46,996 nucleotides of DNA. Origin: an uncultured Schlesneria sp. (GTDB lineage Bacteria > Planctomycetota > Planctomycetia > Planctomycetales > Planctomycetaceae). Made by a program: the position numbers and the translations under genes. Positions 1 to 10,881 of the stretch are shown here, one piece after another (the stretch's first letter is position 1; each line of letters opens with the position of its first letter). Location of the stretch: positions 1 to 46,996 of the forward strand of contig CAIULL010000253.1 of assembly GCA_903899985.1 (NCBI GenBank). The letters run 5' to 3'. Under the pieces are notes generated by a model, which saw only the letters and a list, made by a program, of their open reading frames with translations, had not been told where the DNA came from and searched no databases.

Positions 1-1643
1 CTCGCTTCGAGTTAGGAGATCGCCCGTTGGCGATGGGCCGCGATGCGCGCAATGACATTCGCATTCTCGACAGCGAGGTTTCCAGGAATCACGCGACAAT
101 TCAGCGTGTCAAAGACAATTTTGTGCTGACGGACCGCAACAGTTCCAACGGGACAAGGGTCAACGGAACCGCGATCCGTTCGCACTCACTGGTTGACGGA
201 GACCAGATTCAGCTCGGCAATACGTTGCTGTTATTCAGCGATGCGTCACGCGACGGGTGGAAAGAGAACGCGGCCGACCGGGTCAATTTGCTGAGGCGTC
301 ACGATCCCGCCGATCGATCGAGCATCGTCACGCACATGGGCCAGGAAAATGCCGAGGCCGCCATACCTTCGAAGGATGAGGCGGCTGACTCGCCGAACAG
401 CCTGTCTGTGCTGTATCGAATTGCCGAGGAGGTCGCCCGACCCTCGTCATCGCTTGAGCAATCCTTGCAACGAACGCTGGACCTGACAGTTTCTGCGGTT
501 TTCGCTGACCGGGGATGCGTGCTGTTGACCGACCCTCAATCAGGAGAAATCCGTCCGCAGGTCACGAGTCAGCGCATCACAGGAATTCCTGGGGCGCGCA
601 TGCCGATCTCGCGGACAATCGTGGATTACGTGCTGAAGTCGAGCCAGGGGGTTCGTACGACGGATGCCCAGCATGACAGCCGATTCGATCCAACCGACAG
701 CATCTTTCAGGCGGGAATTCGTGAGGCAATGTGCGTCCCCATGCAGGGACGCCATCAGTTAATGGGGGTCATCTACGTCGATATCACGACTCCTGCGGAT
801 TCATTGCTGATGCCACGCGAGAAAAACTCCGGATTTCGGGAGGATCAATTGCGATTGCTGATTGCGATCGGTCGGCAAACCGCATTGGCCGTCGAGAACC
901 ATCGCTATCAGCATGCGTTTGTGAAAGCCGAGCGGATGGCAGCGATGGGGCAGACGATCGCCACGCTGAGCCACCACATCAAAAACATTTTGCAGGGGGT
1001 TCGCGGCGGAAGCTACTTGATCGACATGGGACTTAACGACCACAACGAAGAACTGGTTCGCAAGGGATGGCACGTCGTCGAAAAGAATCAGAACCGGATC
1101 TACAACCTGGTGATGGACATGCTGACTTTCAGCAAAGAACGAAAGCCAGCCTACCAGCAGGCACAGCTGAATGAGACGGTCCATGAAGTGTTTGAACTGA
1201 TGCAGGCTCGAGCCGTGGAATGTTCTGTCGATTTGCGATTTGAGCCTGCCGCAAACCTGCCGCTGAGCACTTTTGATCCGGAAGGGATTCATCGTGCGAT
1301 TCTGAATATTGTGACAAATGCAATCGACGCGGTTGAAGGATCGGACCACGCCACCGTCAAAATTGAAACGGGTCTCGACACAGAATCGGACATGTTCTGG
1401 GTTGCCGTCGCGGATAACGGGCCAGGAATCGTCGAAGACCAGTTGCAGCGAATTTTTAACGTGTTCGAGTCGACCAAAGGGGCTCGTGGTACCGGGCTGG
1501 GGCTTGCGGTCAGTCAAAAAATCATCCGCGAGCATGGCGGCGAAATTAACGTGGAAAGTCGTCTCGGAGAAGGGTCGCGTTTCGTGCTTGCATGGCCAAG
1601 ATTAGAAGACGCCATGCCCGCAGGTGCGCAAACCTTGTCCTGA
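1..1643 (+). CDS. FHA-GAF sensor histidine kinase, 5' end missing
   Basis: The reading frame is open from the first bases of the window, and the codons before the first usable start already read as an FHA domain (ELGDRPLAMGRDARNDI, then SRNHA), so the true start lies upstream. Order of domains: phosphopeptide-binding FHA (to about residue 75 of the visible part), a GAF domain (about 125-300), a dimerisation/phosphoacceptor helix with the H-box SHHIKN (His near residue 316), and a GHKL ATPase with N-box (NIVTNAIDAVE), G1 box (DNGPGI) and G2 box (GTGLGLAV). There is no transmembrane segment in the visible part, so it is probably a cytosolic two-component kinase. No response regulator is adjacent. 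The partner that the FHA domain reads and the signal bound by GAF cannot be inferred. Confidence 0.87.
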   Translation, partial: RFELGDRPLAMGRDARNDIRILDSEVSRNHATIQRVKDNFVLTDRNSSNGTRVNGTAIRSHSLVDGDQIQLGNTLLLFSDASRDGWKENAADRVNLLRRHDPADRSSIVTHMGQENAEAAIPSKDEAADSPNSLSVLYRIAEEVARPSSSLEQSLQRTLDLTVSAVFADRGCVLLTDPQSGEIRPQVTSQRITGIPGARMPISRTIVDYVLKSSQGVRTTDAQHDSRFDPTDSIFQAGIREAMCVPMQGRHQLMGVIYVDITTPADSLLMPREKNSGFREDQLRLLIAIGRQTALAVENHRYQHAFVKAERMAAMGQTIATLSHHIKNILQGVRGGSYLIDMGLNDHNEELVRKGWHVVEKNQNRIYNLVMDMLTFSKERKPAYQQAQLNETVHEVFELMQARAVECSVDLRFEPAANLPLSTFDPEGIHRAILNIVTNAIDAVEGSDHATVKIETGLDTESDMFWVAVADNGPGIVEDQLQRIFNVFESTKGARGTGLGLAVSQKIIREHGGEINVESRLGEGSRFVLAWPRLEDAMPAGAQTLS

Positions 1644-1670
1644 ATAAAAGAATGGGAATGATCCAAAGCA

Positions 1671-1711
1671 TAAGCCCCATAGGACCGACAAGTCCTATGG
1701 GGCTTATTTTC
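1671..1711. terminator. Bidirectional intrinsic terminator
   Basis: A perfect 15-bp stem (1671-1685 with 1692-1706, loop of 6) is followed by TTTTCTTTC on the plus strand and has an A-rich flank on the other side. It lies between the convergent kinase and secDF genes and suits termination of the plus-strand kinase; it may serve both. Confidence 0.85.
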
Positions 1712-1730
1712 TTTCGGAATCACGCTTTCA

Positions 1731-4724
1731 TTAAGCTGCGCCTGATTTCCCCAGTTTTCCTGATGTTCTTTGTGCTGGAGCTCGCAAAGCGGCTTCGCGA
1801 TTCACCAACCAAAGCAGCACAGGGTTGGCGATATACACGGTACTGTAGCAGCCGGTGATCACACCAACGATCATGGAGAATGCGAAACCATGAATCCCTT
1901 CACCACCCGCGACGTAAAGCACCAGTACGACCAGGAACGTCGTCAAGGCGGTGAGCAACGTGCGTGAGAGCGTCTGATTCACGGCCAGATTGATCATGTC
2001 GTAAGTAATATTCGGGTTTTTCCCCTTGATTTCGCGGATACGGTCGAAAATCACGATCGTGTCGTTCAACGAATAACCGACGATCGTCAGCAAACAGGCG
2101 ATCTGGTTCATGTTGATTTTGAAGTCTTCCAGCATGAACAAGGGGCCAATCGGAGTTTTGCTGAGGTAAGCACCCAGCGCGATTGCTCCCAATGTCACCA
2201 GCACGTCGTGTGCAAGAGCAGCAACGGCAGCCAGACCGAAATAGACTTTTTCAAACCGGAACCAGATGTAGATCACAATCATGACGAGACTCGCCAAGAC
2301 AGCCAGCAGGGCGCTGGTCTTGGTTTCATTCGCGACCGATGTGTCAAACGAGTTCAATTCGTCCAGAACGGGCTCAGTCTTCAGTCGCTCTTGAATCAGT
2401 TTCAGGCCGTCAGCCAGGTCATTTTCAGCGATTTCCGGTGTCGCTTGAATAACAAGTTCGGTGTATTTACTTGGGGTCTTGTGTTTGGCGTCAACAGGTG
2501 TGGCAGGACCCGCTACCTCAGTCACTCCCTTGATTTGAAGCAGCGACGCGGCGGAAGAGTATTTCTTACTTGCTGCATTGTTCGTTTCAAGTGTTTCTGT
2601 GACATACGCAAGGAATGTTTCAACCGACATTCCGCCATTTAATTTCACTGTCGCCTGCGGACCTTTTGAGAATCTTGCCGAATCTCCGGTAAGATTTTCG
2701 CTGATCGACATTGAAATATTATCGACGCCCACACGAACAATCGCATGCTGATTGTCTGCAAAAGCCTTGTTGATCTGTTCAATCACTGTCTTACGATCCG
2801 TCTCGGAAGTCCGGATGCGGTATCGCCTGCCATCTTTCTCGTCTTCACCTGCGAGAGTCAATTGTTCCAGGCTGACACCTTTTGGAAAGGCGGCCTCAAG
2901 ACGGTCGCGAATATCAGCAATCCCTTGCTTGTCCACAAACTCGAGCGTTGCCATGGTACCACCGGACATATCGATATCCATATTGGCGCTGCCACGGACA
3001 AAAAGTGCCGCAAGACCTGCCAGAATCAATGCACCTGAACAGAAAAACGCAATCCCCTGATAACTCAGGAAGTCGACCTTGGTTTCGCCGATGAATTGCA
3101 TCATCGTCAGTTTCTTGACGAGCCGTTTACGTTCGATGATATCGAAGGCAAGATGGCCAAAGTACAGCACCGAGAACAAGCTTACGGACAGCCCGATGAA
3201 CAACGAAACGGCGAACCCGCGGATGAGGTCAGTACCGATCATGTACAGGATCAACGCCGTGATCAATGAGGTGACGTTACTGTCCACGATCGCAGCAAAC
3301 GCCTTTTCAAAGCCGTTTTGAATTGCCATTCTCAAGCTGGCGCCACGGGCAAATTCTTCACGCATTCGCTCGTAGATCAACACGTTTGAATCGACAGCCA
3401 TACCGATGGTTAATACCAGGCCGGCAAGTCCAGGAAGTGTAAATGTGGCCGATATGAAGGCCATTGAACCGACGACGAGTAACAGGTTCAGCACCAGACT
3501 CAGTGCAGCAATCACACCTGCCAGCCGATAATAGAAAATCACGAAGATGAAGACGACCAGAGCAGAGAAGAAAATCGCATACATGCCCTTTTGCTGAACA
3601 TCGACACCCAGCAACGGGCTGATTGTGAATTCTGAAATCGGAGTCTGCTTCAGTGGCACTTCTAATGCACCAGCGTTCAATACCCCTACAAGTTCCGTGA
3701 CTTGTTTGATGTCGAACCCCCCGGTGATTGTCCCGACATCGGTGATTCGGGATTTAATTCGAGGTGCCGAATGAACTTTTCCGTCGAGCAGAATCGCCAG
3801 GTGACGATGAAAGCCGTCCGTCGTGTCTGGCAGGTTCTCGCCAGTCAAAGCGCTGAACAACGCCGCCCCACGAGGGCTGAATTTGAACATGACTGAAGGA
3901 TTGCCGCTTTCGTCGCGGCTCGGTGATGCACTTGTCAAATACTTCCCTGTGACGGTGTAGTCCGCCGGTTTATGAAGAATCAGGTATTGCGAAATCTTTA
4001 CCGCTTTTCCTGTGACTGGATCGGTCCGTTCCACTTGTCGAACGGCCTGACGTTCACTTTGGTCAACTTTGTCTTCAACGATGTCTGTCCACGACGCAAT
4101 CACTCGTTGGTCAGAGTTGCGAACTTCGTTTTCGCCCGGAGGACGCCGCATGGCATCTTCGATCAGGCGTTCGTTGTCTTTGTAGTTAGCGACAATGCCG
4201 AATTCGAGGCTACCGAGCTTGGTAATCAATCGTTTCTTTTGTTCAACCAGGTCGGGATCAGCACCCGGAATAATGACTTCGATGCGATCGTTCCCAACGC
4301 GACGGACGGTCACTTCTTCCGCACCTGACGGATTGATACGTTTCGAGATTGCCGTCACCATTTTGTCGATCGTGGCGACGGGAATCGATTTGCCAGGTTC
4401 CTTTTTCTGCTGCCGTTCGGCCGCTTCAGTGTCAACGCCATAAACGAGGTTTGTTCCCCCGGCAAGATCGATGCCCAATGGAATCGCACTTTTCCAGGAT
4501 TGCCCCTGGCACATGACGAACAAGAACGGTGCCAGCGAGGCAAAAATCGAGAACAACACGACCCCGATGCGAGTTGAAAGATCTTCCAGGCGAAGTAATC
4601 GCGCGATCCCCGCCCCCAAAATAAAGGGCAGAATGAAGACAACTGCCATAAACAGCAGCACCCACCACAAGCGATTTGATGTGTCCGCTTGCATCAACAA
4701 CAGTGATTGCCCGATTCCATCCAT
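1731..4724 (-). CDS. secDF: Protein translocase subunit SecDF (SecD-SecF fusion)
   Basis: A 997-residue fusion of SecD and SecF, the proton-driven accessory of the Sec translocon that pulls proteins across the inner membrane. Two hydrophobic segments open the protein (about 18-43 and 53-72), followed by the SecD periplasmic region (GIDLAGGTNLVYGVD near 84). The SecD transmembrane block carries GMAVDSNVLIYERMREE. The SecF half begins with a new membrane segment and a second periplasmic domain and carries VGYSLNDTIVIFDRIREI, the matching functional motif. The ATG start is supported by AGGA about 8 bases upstream. It is downstream of yajC and tgt on the same strand, the classical tgt-yajC-secD-secF order. 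One extra N-terminal hydrophobic segment precedes the usual first SecD segment. Confidence 0.96.
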   Translation of the reverse strand: MDGIGQSLLLMQADTSNRLWWVLLFMAVVFILPFILGAGIARLLRLEDLSTRIGVVLFSIFASLAPFLFVMCQGQSWKSAIPLGIDLAGGTNLVYGVDTEAAERQQKKEPGKSIPVATIDKMVTAISKRINPSGAEEVTVRRVGNDRIEVIIPGADPDLVEQKKRLITKLGSLEFGIVANYKDNERLIEDAMRRPPGENEVRNSDQRVIASWTDIVEDKVDQSERQAVRQVERTDPVTGKAVKISQYLILHKPADYTVTGKYLTSASPSRDESGNPSVMFKFSPRGAALFSALTGENLPDTTDGFHRHLAILLDGKVHSAPRIKSRITDVGTITGGFDIKQVTELVGVLNAGALEVPLKQTPISEFTISPLLGVDVQQKGMYAIFFSALVVFIFVIFYYRLAGVIAALSLVLNLLLVVGSMAFISATFTLPGLAGLVLTIGMAVDSNVLIYERMREEFARGASLRMAIQNGFEKAFAAIVDSNVTSLITALILYMIGTDLIRGFAVSLFIGLSVSLFSVLYFGHLAFDIIERKRLVKKLTMMQFIGETKVDFLSYQGIAFFCSGALILAGLAALFVRGSANMDIDMSGGTMATLEFVDKQGIADIRDRLEAAFPKGVSLEQLTLAGEDEKDGRRYRIRTSETDRKTVIEQINKAFADNQHAIVRVGVDNISMSISENLTGDSARFSKGPQATVKLNGGMSVETFLAYVTETLETNNAASKKYSSAASLLQIKGVTEVAGPATPVDAKHKTPSKYTELVIQATPEIAENDLADGLKLIQERLKTEPVLDELNSFDTSVANETKTSALLAVLASLVMIVIYIWFRFEKVYFGLAAVAALAHDVLVTLGAIALGAYLSKTPIGPLFMLEDFKINMNQIACLLTIVGYSLNDTIVIFDRIREIKGKNPNITYDMINLAVNQTLSRTLLTALTTFLVVLVLYVAGGEGIHGFAFSMIVGVITGCYSTVYIANPVLLWLVNREAALRAPAQRTSGKLGKSGAA

Positions 4725-4862
4725 TCGTGATCCTGTCCCGAAAATGTGTCAGCGTCTGATTCTCATTGCACGAGTGGGGATGTCCCGAACGCTCGTGAGA
4801 AGCGGAAAAACAAGATTGGTCGAGCAAACTCTCTGAGAGTTGCTCGTGCCACAACTTTAAAT

Positions 4863-5204
4863 TTACAAAGGCTTTACGACGTCTGGTGTTACTTCGCCCG
4901 ATACGACCTCGGCAATCGCCGAGCGACGAAATCGAATTCGTGTCCCATCGTCGACTTTCAGAGTCACTTCTTTGCCATCCTGGCTGATGTTCGCCACGCT
5001 CCCCAGTATTCCACCGATCGTTACCACGCGGTCGTCCTTCTTGAGATTTTTCATCATCGCTTCGCGCTTGGCTTTTTCGCGCCGTTGCGGTGAATCCATC
5101 AAAACGTACAAAAGCATAATCACTGCCAGTGGCGGCAGAATAATCCAGAAAAAGTTATCATTCGCGGGCGCTGCTTTAGGGGCATCCCCTTGAGCGAGTA
5201 CCAT
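4863..5204 (-). CDS. yajC: Preprotein translocase subunit YajC
   Basis: A small single-span membrane protein of the SecDF-YajC complex. From the chosen ATG it has 113 residues, close to the usual 105-115. A membrane span (FFWIILPPLAVIMLLYVLM) is followed by the conserved cytosolic part with RREKAKREAMMKNLKKDD and VTIGGILGSV. The frame extends upstream to a GTG at 5291 (142 residues), but the extra residues are not YajC-like and would push the span far from the N terminus, so the internal ATG is preferred although its ribosome binding site is weak. It lies 138 bp upstream of secDF and downstream of tgt. Confidence 0.9.
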   Translation of the reverse strand: MVLAQGDAPKAAPANDNFFWIILPPLAVIMLLYVLMDSPQRREKAKREAMMKNLKKDDRVVTIGGILGSVANISQDGKEVTLKVDDGTRIRFRRSAIAEVVSGEVTPDVVKPL

Positions 5205-5385
5205 AAAAAGGCTGAAGCAGTTCAACGTTGTTCCTGTCTTATTGGATCGGTGCCCGACCGTGATTGCCACGATTTCAGGCTGAAAAATCACAAAAACAGC
5301 CGCGATTTCGCCGATGCATTGTCGCGATCATGACCCGTATGTCTGCGGAATTTCGAGAAATCCCGATACAAGAGGGTTCGGCATC

Positions 5386-6528
<1,143 letters not shown>

Positions 6529-6605
6529 TCAATTTGTAGGCGGAGCATCCATCAGTCTGGTTGCAAACTCACCAACAATGTCGCCGAACCAGTTGCGAAC
6601 GAGAA

Positions 6606-7508
6606 TCAGGACGAATGTCGCTGTCGAATTTTCTCTTGAAGGTCGGCGGTCAGGTTCTGAAGCTCTTCCAATGACTTTCCCTCAAACTCCAATTCGGTGC
6701 TGAGTGGAAGCTGCAAAATCTCTTGAAGCACGCGAATCAATTCCTTCTTACCTTCGATTTTCCCTTTGATTTCACCCTCGATCACTCCTTCCCTGCGTGA
6801 GGCGTTAAGTGCCCATTGCTGATCTCGGATTGCCTTTTCTCGTGCATCGTACATGGCTTTATCCTCGGTGATTTCTGCAATCTTCCTGATCGTCTGTGTC
6901 GCCTGCTGGATAGCCGCTTGCGGAAACAGCTTCAACAGTTGGCCTGATTCGTATTCATGAGCACGAAGCAGCCAATATAACCAGCATTCCAATAGACTGG
7001 CAGTGGCTAAATCCTGTTCACGCAGATCATACCGTCCCAACTCGAGCGTGTGAATTTCCAGTGTGTTATTCAAGGTTCGCCCTGATTCCTGATCCGTGAA
7101 CTGGAACATATGGTGTACCTTTTTGGAATCGTTCCAAAGAATCCCGTCAAGCAGGCAGATTGAGTACGCGGGCCTCAGTTGATGATAATCGACCCCCGCC
7201 TTCAATTGTCCGGCGTAGATCTCGCAGCCATAAAACACGATCCGCTGGATCAACCCGCTGAAAATCGTCAGCTGCATTTCGATATCGTAAATTACGCCCG
7301 ATTGATCGACCGCTTTTACGTCGAGAATCGAAAGTTTGTCGTCCTTAAAATCCTGCAGATTGTATGGATTTTCAATCGTGACATCGATAATTGGCGTTGG
7401 CAAATTCAGTATTGCGTTGAGCAGGCTGATCAAAGCCAATTTGTTTTCCGGACTTCCGAAGATCTTTTTGAACGCGAAGTCGTTGATGGGGCGAATACCG
7501 ATCGGCAT
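6606..7508 (-). CDS. Rpn family PD-(D/E)XK nuclease / putative transposase-like protein
   Basis: A 300-residue protein opening with IRPINDFAFKKIFGSPENK and containing ILDVKAVDQSGVIYDIEMQL, the core of the PD-(D/E)XK nuclease fold of the Rpn/PDDEXK transposase-like family (recombination-promoting nucleases). The C-terminal third is helical, with a charged repeat (EGVIEGEIKGKIEGKKE) usual for this family. It acts on DNA in characterised members; the target here is unknown. ATG start. It stands 101 bp upstream of tgt on the same strand but is not functionally related. No terminal inverted repeats were noticed around it. Confidence 0.85.
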   Translation of the reverse strand: MPIGIRPINDFAFKKIFGSPENKLALISLLNAILNLPTPIIDVTIENPYNLQDFKDDKLSILDVKAVDQSGVIYDIEMQLTIFSGLIQRIVFYGCEIYAGQLKAGVDYHQLRPAYSICLLDGILWNDSKKVHHMFQFTDQESGRTLNNTLEIHTLELGRYDLREQDLATASLLECWLYWLLRAHEYESGQLLKLFPQAAIQQATQTIRKIAEITEDKAMYDAREKAIRDQQWALNASRREGVIEGEIKGKIEGKKELIRVLQEILQLPLSTELEFEGKSLEELQNLTADLQEKIRQRHSS

Positions 7509-7749
7509 GATGTTTCATCCATTACTTGATCCGTCTGAAACAGACCGCCCGCTAAAATATCTGATATGACAAAATTTCGCGAGTTGACGACTGACTGCGG
7601 TATGCAATCTGTATTCCCCTATGCTTCGTTCTGTCGCTTTTGGTCAAAGGACCAAACGCCGTGAGAACAATAGAATCGTGACGCGCAACGACGTGCCGTC
7701 TAAAGGTTGCTTTGAAAAACGATGCGATCTCAATTGGAAAGTCCCCACC

Positions 7750-9189
7750 ATGCGAATCACTGCAGCCCTGATTTTCGTCTTGTTCTTTGCTCCGACCTTT
7801 GCCTGGGGTGCGGATGGATCGCAGTCAGGTGACAAACCAAACATCCTTTTTTTATTAACGGACGATCAGGCTGTTGACACGATTCGGGCACTGGGGAATT
7901 CGGAAATCCAGACCCCAAACTTCGACAGGCTTGTTGCTGCCGGGACGACGTTCACTCATTGTTACAACATGGGAAGCTGGTCACCTGCGGTCTGTATTGC
8001 CAGTCGATCGATGCTTCTGACCGGTCGTTCGGTCTGGCGAGCGCAATCGATTTACGATTCGGCGGAACAGGAGCGACAAGCAGGTCGCTGGTGGCCAACG
8101 TACCTGAAGGCCGCCGGCTATCGGACATACATGACAGGAAAATGGCACCTCAAGGCGTCATCTGAAAAAAGCTTCGACGTTGTTCGCCATGTCCGGCCCG
8201 GCATGCCAAAAGACACGTCCGAAGGTTACGACCGTCCTCAGGCTGGCAAGATCGACGTATGGTCTCCGTTCGACGTGAAATTGGGGGGATTCTGGGAAGG
8301 TGGGAAGCATTGGAGTGAAGTTGTTGCCGAGGACACTGTCGATTTTCTGAAACAGGCGGCGAACGAAGCAGATCCGTTCTTCATGTATGTGGCATTCAAC
8401 GCGCCGCATGATCCCCGGCAATCGCCCCGGGAATTCGTAGAAATGTATCCCCCCGAGAAGATTTTATTGCCGGTGAATTTCCTGCCGGAATATCCGTTCA
8501 AGGATCTGATCGGCTGCGAACCAACGCTACGAGATGAGAAGTTAGCCCCCTTCCCTCGCACAGCCGACGCGATCCGCGTTCACCGCGCTGAATACTACGC
8601 GATTGTCTCACATCTTGATCGGCAGATTGGGCGAATTCTTGATGCTCTGCAGGAAACCGGCAAAGCCAAAAACACATGGATCTTTTTTACGTCCGATCAT
8701 GGACTAGCGGTAGGTCGGCATGGCCTGGTTGGCAAACAGAATCTGTACGAGCATAGCGTTCGCGTGCCGTTCGTGGCGGTGGGGCCGAAGGTGGCTGCTG
8801 CTGAAAAAATCAACATACCGGTCTACATGCAGGACGTCATGCCGACCGTGCTGGAACTTGCGGGAATTCCCAGGCCAGGTCATGTCGAATTCCACAGTCT
8901 GTTGCCCCTGATCGAAAAACGCCAAGCCAAATCATCCTACGAGGCGATTTATGGGGCATATCTTCAATTACAGCGAATGATCGAAGCCGACGGCTACAAG
9001 TTGCTCGTCTACCCGAGGGCGAATCGTGTGAGGCTTTACCATCTTGATAAAGATCCCTTCGAGATGACGGATCTGGCGTCGGATCCGCAGTATCAGTCGC
9101 GAATCGTACAGCTTGCCAAAGCGCTCAGGAATGCTCAAAAAGAGAATGGCGATCCTTTGTCGCTCGGTGGGATTCTGCCGGAAAACTGA
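7750..9189 (+). CDS. Secreted type I sulfatase
   Basis: A 479-residue sulfatase with a signal peptide (residues 1-20, ending FAWG/A). The metal-binding start NILFLLTDDQ holds the Asp pair at 38-39. The formylglycine motif is C82-I-A-S-R86, a Cys-x-Ala-x-Arg form of the usual Cys-x-Pro-x-Arg, so Cys82 would be oxidised to formylglycine by a maturase not encoded here. Further conserved blocks are TGKWHLK, AFNAPHDPRQSP, FTSDHGLAVGRHGLVGKQ and VRVPFVAVGP. It hydrolyses sulfate esters, probably on sulfated polysaccharides in the periplasm. The frame opens 43 codons earlier but the residues before Met44 are not signal-like; the chosen ATG has GGAAAG 8 bases upstream. Overall shape resembles iduronate-2-sulfatase/choline-sulfatase relatives; exact substrate unknown. 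Confidence 0.92.
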   Translation: MRITAALIFVLFFAPTFAWGADGSQSGDKPNILFLLTDDQAVDTIRALGNSEIQTPNFDRLVAAGTTFTHCYNMGSWSPAVCIASRSMLLTGRSVWRAQSIYDSAEQERQAGRWWPTYLKAAGYRTYMTGKWHLKASSEKSFDVVRHVRPGMPKDTSEGYDRPQAGKIDVWSPFDVKLGGFWEGGKHWSEVVAEDTVDFLKQAANEADPFFMYVAFNAPHDPRQSPREFVEMYPPEKILLPVNFLPEYPFKDLIGCEPTLRDEKLAPFPRTADAIRVHRAEYYAIVSHLDRQIGRILDALQETGKAKNTWIFFTSDHGLAVGRHGLVGKQNLYEHSVRVPFVAVGPKVAAAEKINIPVYMQDVMPTVLELAGIPRPGHVEFHSLLPLIEKRQAKSSYEAIYGAYLQLQRMIEADGYKLLVYPRANRVRLYHLDKDPFEMTDLASDPQYQSRIVQLAKALRNAQKENGDPLSLGGILPEN

Positions 9190-9439
9190 GTGACTGACAG
9201 GCAGCGACGCGCAGGGTTTCGGCGTTATTCGACTTGGCGCGGCTTAAGATTCTTGTGTCATCCTTCCAGGATGCAAATTCAAAAACCATACGGTCGCCCT
9301 GTGACGTTGATCGCATTCCTTCGTTACCAAAAAAAATTCGATCTTTTTTGATTTTGAAGTCATCCGAAGCGGTGACTTCTGCGTTAAGGCATTATCGAGT
9401 GATCTCGTACGATGGAAACGCGATGAAAAAGGTCATTTC

Positions 9440-9811
9440 ATGAGCGAAAATAATGAATCGCTGCCGGTCCTTTCGACCGATTCAAACGAGCGAATGTGGG
9501 CCATGTTCTGCCATCTCGGCACTCTTGCCACCTGGTTCCCGTTTGCGAATGTCATCATTCCGTTAACGATCTGGCTGGTCAAACGCGAGACGTCTCCGCT
9601 CGTGAACGATCAGGGCAAAGAGGCTCTCAATTTTCAGATCACGATGTTTGTCGGATATGCTCTCTGCGTTCCTTTGTGCTTCGTGCTGATCGGAATCCCT
9701 GCCATCATGGCCCTGTTCCTGTACCACGTCGTGTTTTCCATCGTGGCCGCGATCAAGTCGAACGAAGGACTGGCCTATCGCTATCCCTACACGTTACGGC
9801 TGATTGACTAA
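9440..9811 (+). CDS. DUF4870 (Tic20-like) small membrane protein
   Basis: 123 residues with the DUF4870 signature: RMWAMFCHLGTLATW, then a hydrophobic span, the conserved loop TSPLVNDQGKEALNFQIT, a second long hydrophobic stretch (about 75-105) and a short tail AYRYPYTLRLID-like end. An integral inner-membrane protein, function not established for the family. ATG start with AAAAAGG upstream. It stands alone between the sulfatase and a long gap. Confidence 0.85.
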   Translation: MSENNESLPVLSTDSNERMWAMFCHLGTLATWFPFANVIIPLTIWLVKRETSPLVNDQGKEALNFQITMFVGYALCVPLCFVLIGIPAIMALFLYHVVFSIVAAIKSNEGLAYRYPYTLRLID

Positions 9812-10184
9812 ATAAGACCCGACACACGCATGAATGCTTTGTTGAATGTCAGAAAATCCGGAAACAATCACCAAACTACAAATTACCGTAGCATCTCGGC
9901 TTAATCGGTTTCCGTTGATTGTAAATTATTACAATCTAAAAATATCGGCGGGTCCATCAGTCGGGATTGGTCTTCTTAAAAAGAACGCGCGAAGGCAATA
10001 GTATTACTTTCGGAACAATAAGCGTGGCTTATAATTCAAGCGACATCTGTGTTATCAATAGCATTAAAGCAATAGCTTTTGTAGCGGCGTGATGACAGCA
10101 AATACCAGAAAAAGCATTTATTACCAAAAGCGACAACGAAATCGCAGCAGTCATTGCGAAGGATTCCAGTCATTTCGAGTTAAC

Positions 10185-10223
10185 ACAAACTCGTTCCCAC
10201 GTAATTCGTGGGAACGAGTTTGT
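10185..10223. terminator. Long perfect hairpin in the 9812-10299 gap, possible terminator
   Basis: A 16-bp perfect stem (10185-10200 with 10208-10223, loop gtaattc) lies 77 bp beyond the end of the minus-strand PEP-CTERM gene. Neither side has a strong T run, so termination is uncertain. The rest of the gap 9812-10184 is AT-rich, with no gene I can support. Confidence 0.5.
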
Positions 10224-10299
10224 TACCGTCGTCGTCCAACATCGTAACGAGAGCTCGGACACTCAATTCCATTACGTCGGCAACAATGGTGAAAGGCTG

Positions 10300-10881
10300 T
10301 TATTTGCGACGCATCAATCGGGGAAGACCAACACAAGCAATGCCCGAGAGAAGGATTGCGACAGCGGAAGGTTCGGGTACTGGAATCGCCGGCGTGGTCA
10401 GTGTGGCGCCGGTAGAAACTGCCTGGCCGGGGCCGCCTGCCTGGTTCAACGAGATGATCATCGTCGCGGTATTTCCAGTAATTGACGAGTCGAACAGGAT
10501 TCCTGGTGTGAAAGTTCCTTGCAAGTAGGCCGTTAGTGCGTTGGTGCCATAGTCGATTTCCGAAATCGATGTTTCCGTGAATGTTCCCCACCCAGAACTC
10601 GAGATCGTCCAGGCTGTGGTTGGAGTGCCAGTATGCAACTCAAGTGTGCTGCTGCCAGGAATTATTGTGAAGGCGGGGACAGCCATGAAATCACCCGTTC
10701 GGTGGTCCGTATCGCCGAAACCGCTCCAGGAGACACTTGTCGCCGTCGTCACATCATTCGTACCACCCAGCGCCGTGCCTCCACCAGCCAGTGCTTCTGA
10801 CCCGACGATTGGACCAGCTTGGGCCGACTGACCCAGCGACAATACCATCGACACCAAAATTGCGCCTAAACTGAATCGCAT
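10300..10881 (-). CDS. PEP-CTERM sorting domain protein
   Basis: 193 residues: signal peptide (MRFSLGAILVSMVLSLGQSA, cleavage after AQA), a Gly/Thr/Ser-rich beta-type body with no recognised catalytic motif, and a C-terminal sorting tail made of VPEPS, a hydrophobic helix and a basic end (RLMRRK). Such proteins are exported and processed by exosortase; neither exosortase nor EPS genes are in the window. The ATG is supported by GGGGAA 6 bases upstream; the open frame extends 33 codons further upstream without signal-peptide character. Confidence 0.86.
   Translation of the reverse strand: MRFSLGAILVSMVLSLGQSAQAGPIVGSEALAGGGTALGGTNDVTTATSVSWSGFGDTDHRTGDFMAVPAFTIIPGSSTLELHTGTPTTAWTISSSGWGTFTETSISEIDYGTNALTAYLQGTFTPGILFDSSITGNTATMIISLNQAGGPGQAVSTGATLTTPAIPVPEPSAVAILLSGIACVGLPRLMRRK

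Noticed and set aside
801-1535. 244-codon minus-strand ORF opposite the kinase
   Set aside because: Lies entirely antisense to conserved GAF, H-box and ATPase segments.
6606-7508. Rpn-family gene as part of an active transposon
   Set aside because: No terminal inverted repeats or target duplication were seen; Rpn genes are usually stand-alone.
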